Positions 48,114-50,187 of a stretch of 50,187 nt of DNA are shown piece after piece; the stretch's first letter is position 1, and each line of letters opens with the position of its first letter. The notes under the pieces were generated by a model, which saw nothing but the letters and a program-made list of their open reading frames with translations, was not told the origin of the DNA and did no database searches. The DNA lies in assembly GCF_018613675.1 (NCBI RefSeq), contig NZ_JAGGPQ010000029.1, forward strand, positions 1 through 50,187, in the 5' to 3' direction. The position numbers and the translations under genes were made by a program. Source of the DNA: Arthrobacter sp. ISL-85 (lineage in GTDB: Bacteria; Actinomycetota; Actinomycetes; Actinomycetales; Micrococcaceae).

Positions 48114-48683
48114 TTACGAGGCGGGATCCAACTGGTCGATGGATACCACTGCCAGGAAACCGCGGCCCAGGATTTCGGGGGAGTCGGCATCCGAGCCGAC
48201 TACCGCGTCATATCGGTCCAGCTCCACCGGCTCGGCGCCGCCCTGGCTGGCTTGTGCCTGTCCCTGCAGCAATACCCCCAACTGACCCTCGAACACAGGG
48301 TGGGCGCGTTTCTTGGACAGCTCGATGATCGAGGTGTAACCCTTGAATGCCGCCGAACGGGTGATCACGTTGAGGTCCCGGATGTCCCCGGTGGGGAGCT
48401 TCGCCCCGGTGGCAGCGCCGCCGTCGAACCGAAAGGGACGGTACTTCTCCAGGGGCTGCTCCACGCCGTCCACGGTGAGCAGCAGCAGTTCCCCCTCGAT
48501 GACTGTCAGGACGCGCTCCATGCCGGGGAACGCGGAAAAATCTCCCGCCTTGCCCACATCCGCGATGCTCACCCGCCAGTCCCAGCCGCCGTCTGCCGAG
48601 CCCCGGCGCGCGATTTCCCTGGTCACCCCGCCGCCGTTGCGCCATGGCTCGGCTTTGAGGTCTGCGAAGCGGATGATCTGCAT
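48114..48683 (-). CDS. HutD/Ves family protein
   Basis: A 189-residue bicupin of the HutD/Ves family: IIRFADLKAEPWRNGGGVTR at the N-terminus is the diagnostic W-x-N-G-G-G-x-T-R motif, then WDWRVSIADVGKAGDFSAFP and VEQPLEKYRPFRFDGG. In some bacteria HutD belongs to histidine use; no other hut genes are here. Function not established. It starts 106 bases from the divergent trpF gene and ends 89 bases before the riboswitch. Confidence 0.92.
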   Translation of the reverse strand: MQIIRFADLKAEPWRNGGGVTREIARRGSADGGWDWRVSIADVGKAGDFSAFPGMERVLTVIEGELLLLTVDGVEQPLEKYRPFRFDGGAATGAKLPTGDIRDLNVITRSAAFKGYTSIIELSKKRAHPVFEGQLGVLLQGQAQASQGGAEPVELDRYDAVVGSDADSPEILGRGFLAVVSIDQLDPAS

Positions 48684-48789
48684 CAGCCCAGCCTAGTTCC
48701 CCACCATGATTGCCCGTCGCAGTTGTGCCCGGGTCCCTGCTAATCTCCTCCGGGGGGTCAACACGAAAACAGCCTGAAGGAGCCCGGGA

Positions 48790-49401
48790 ATGTTCGTCAA
48801 AGTGTGTGGTCTCAGCACCCCTGAATCCGTCCGCGAAGCAGTGGATGCCGGCGCTGATGCCGTGGGATTCGTCCTCACCGCCAGCCCCCGGGTCGTCTCA
48901 CCGTCGCAGGCTGTCTCCTTGCTGGCCGGGGTTCCGGACAGCGTTTCCCCGATCGGCGTCTTCCGCGACGAGCCCGTAGCCGACGCCATTGCCATCGCCC
49001 GGGCCGCGGGCCTGGAATGGATCCAGCTGCATGGGGCCCGGTCACGCGCGGACGTGGCAACAGTGCACGACGCCGGCATGAAGCTGGTCAGGGCCATCAC
49101 CATGGGTGCCGGCCAGGATGAGTTTGAAGACTGGGGTGAGGATCTGCTCCTGATCGATGCCGCCGTGCCGGGCTCCGGCGAGTCCTGGGACTATGCCTCC
49201 GTGGCGGCCCTTCCTGTGCTCCAGGGGCGCAGTTGGCTGCTGGCCGGTGGCTTGGAATCCACCAACGTGGGCCAGGCATCAGCGGCCGCGCACGCCTGGG
49301 GCGTGGACGTGTCCTCCGGTGTTGAAGCGTCCCGCGGCGTGAAGGATTTGGCCAAGATCCGCGCGTTCGTTCAGGCAGCCAAAGCGGCTGCCACGGTTTA
49401 G
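48790..49401 (+). CDS. trpF: Phosphoribosylanthranilate isomerase
   Basis: TIM-barrel isomerase of 203 residues. Catalytic residues are present: Cys6 in VKVCGL and Asp123 in LLLIDAAVPG. IQLHGARSRADV, WLLAGGLESTNV and VDVSSGVEASRGVKDLAKIR are the conserved phosphate-binding segments. It isomerises phosphoribosylanthranilate in tryptophan synthesis. ATG follows TGAAGGAGCCCGGGA. No other trp gene is near, which is odd, since many actinobacteria lack trpF and use the bifunctional PriA instead. Confidence 0.9.
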   Translation: MFVKVCGLSTPESVREAVDAGADAVGFVLTASPRVVSPSQAVSLLAGVPDSVSPIGVFRDEPVADAIAIARAAGLEWIQLHGARSRADVATVHDAGMKLVRAITMGAGQDEFEDWGEDLLLIDAAVPGSGESWDYASVAALPVLQGRSWLLAGGLESTNVGQASAAAHAWGVDVSSGVEASRGVKDLAKIRAFVQAAKAAATV

Positions 49402-49510
49402 CCGCCCGGGCCTCCTGGGCAAGCGGAGGCGGGATCGGGGCGGGACCAGGGATGTCACCCATCTTTTGGCCGCAGGCTCTTTTGTCAGGGGTCGAGGGCA
49501 CAATGGGTGC

Positions 49511-49927
49511 ATGAAGACACTTCTGAACATCATCTGGCTGGTTTTCGGCGGCTTTTGGCTGGCCCTGGGTTATTTCCTCGCGGGCGTGGTGTGCTGCCTG
49601 CTGATCGTCACCATTCCGTGGGGCATTGCCTCATTCCGGATTGCCGCCTATACCCTCTGGCCGTTTGGCCGGATGGTGGTGGACAAGCCCGGCGGTACCG
49701 GTGTCTTCTCACTGCTGGGCAACGTGATCTGGCTGCTGGTGGCCGGGATCTGGATTGCCATTGGCCACGTGGTCACTGCATTCGCCATGGCAATGACCAT
49801 CGTTGGCATCCCGCTGGCCATCGCCAACCTGAAGCTCATCCCGGTGTCCCTGATGCCCCTGGGCAAGCAGATCGTGCCCACCAATACGCCGTTTGTAAGC
49901 ACCTATCCCGTCAGGACTTACCGCTGA
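49511..49927 (+). CDS. YccF domain membrane protein
   Basis: Inner membrane protein of 138 residues with two YccF repeats, each a pair of hydrophobic stretches (IIWLVFGGFWLALGYFLAG; LLGNVIWLLVAGIWIAIGH), and the family motifs TIPWGIASFRIAAYTLWPFG and TIVGIPLAIANLKLIPVSLM. Function unknown. Start at 49511 by family N-terminus (MKTLLNIIW); the frame is open another 15 codons. A hairpin follows. Confidence 0.93.
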   Translation: MKTLLNIIWLVFGGFWLALGYFLAGVVCCLLIVTIPWGIASFRIAAYTLWPFGRMVVDKPGGTGVFSLLGNVIWLLVAGIWIAIGHVVTAFAMAMTIVGIPLAIANLKLIPVSLMPLGKQIVPTNTPFVSTYPVRTYR

Positions 49928-49956
49928 TATGTAGGTTGGATTGTCAAGAGGGCAGA

Positions 49957-50000
49957 GATGAGCGGCTCCTGGGCCCGTGTGGTTCCGGGGGCCGCTCATC
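49957..50000 (+). terminator. Hairpin after the YccF gene
   Basis: GATGAGCGGC and GCCGCTCATC are perfect arms, extended by TCC/GGG pairing, around a 17-19 base loop. Thirty bases after the stop; no T run. The remaining 187 bases to the window end hold no gene that I can recognise. Confidence 0.6.
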
Positions 50001-50187
50001 GTGTGCCGGTCCGGTCGTGGTGTGAGTGGTGGTGGCGAGTCGTTTTCGACTGGCAGTGTCAGGCTGACATTCGCGGGTTGGTTACCGCATGACGAAGTGT
50101 TCGGCTGGAGCGTTATCGGTGTCTAGGATCGAGCGTCGACGGTTTGGTCCGTCTGCTCATAGCGGTTTCTCGAGTTAGCTCCGCGTG

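Noticed and set aside
50001..50187. Edge of an insertion sequence at the right end
   Set aside because: The sequence looks unlike its neighbours, but no terminal inverted repeat, transposase codons or target duplication could be seen in 187 bases.

Overview
The window is about 50 kb of high-GC actinobacterial chromosome. GTG starts and 1-8 base stop/start overlaps are common, and the best family matches are of Arthrobacter/Pseudarthrobacter (Micrococcaceae) type: heterotetrameric sarcosine oxidase, an amine oxidase whose catalytic residues fall at exactly the A. globiformis numbers, a GlnR-type box and an ECF pair of the SigL/RslA kind. The organism call is inference. I saw no rRNA, tRNA, CRISPR array, prophage or intact insertion sequence.

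0-10 kb: a divergent GntR/FCD regulator and one tightly coupled operon, glyA-soxB-soxD-soxA-soxG-sdaA-purU. It demethylates sarcosine to glycine, feeds the one-carbon unit through tetrahydrofolate, joins glycine and methylene-THF to serine, deaminates serine to pyruvate and releases excess formyl groups as formate. 10-16 kb: a lone ABC ATPase, an APC permease, an AmiS/UreI-like channel, a FeaR-like AraC regulator, DUF1003 and CsbD proteins. 15.3-18.5 kb: a TetR regulator divergent from a copper amine oxidase, with a 30-bp palindrome between them. 18.5-22 kb: a leftward set of an NAD-binding epimerase-like protein, a cupin, a ThuA-like protein and a Gfo/Idh/MocA dehydrogenase. 22-28.3 kb: amtB behind a GlnR-type box, a large SNF2/SWIM helicase and a DUF4375-like protein.

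28.4-33.6 kb holds two ECF sigma modules. The second (SigL/RslA-like) faces a COG4315 lipoprotein gene, and each side of their shared intergenic region carries the same TGAACC-N16-CGT promoter. A DUF1206 membrane protein that seems to start at ATC follows. 33.8-35.9 kb holds a WXG100-headed, beta-rich 526-residue protein and a small partner, probably a type VII secretion-linked pair. 35.9-43.2 kb: trmB, a small membrane protein, two MFS transporters, a methyltransferase and a DEAD-box helicase with a leader of about 240 nt.

43.4-50 kb: a DUF318 permease; then a leftward run led by a guanidine-III riboswitch that I recognise from its conserved core, followed by a pair of guanidinium-exporter-type SMR genes, a P-loop kinase, an aldo/keto reductase, an ABM-fold protein and an MBL hydrolase; then HutD-like, trpF and YccF genes. 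The most distinctive observations are the riboswitch and its possible extended operon, the twin divergent ECF promoters, the apparent ATC start, and the WXG100 protein pair.
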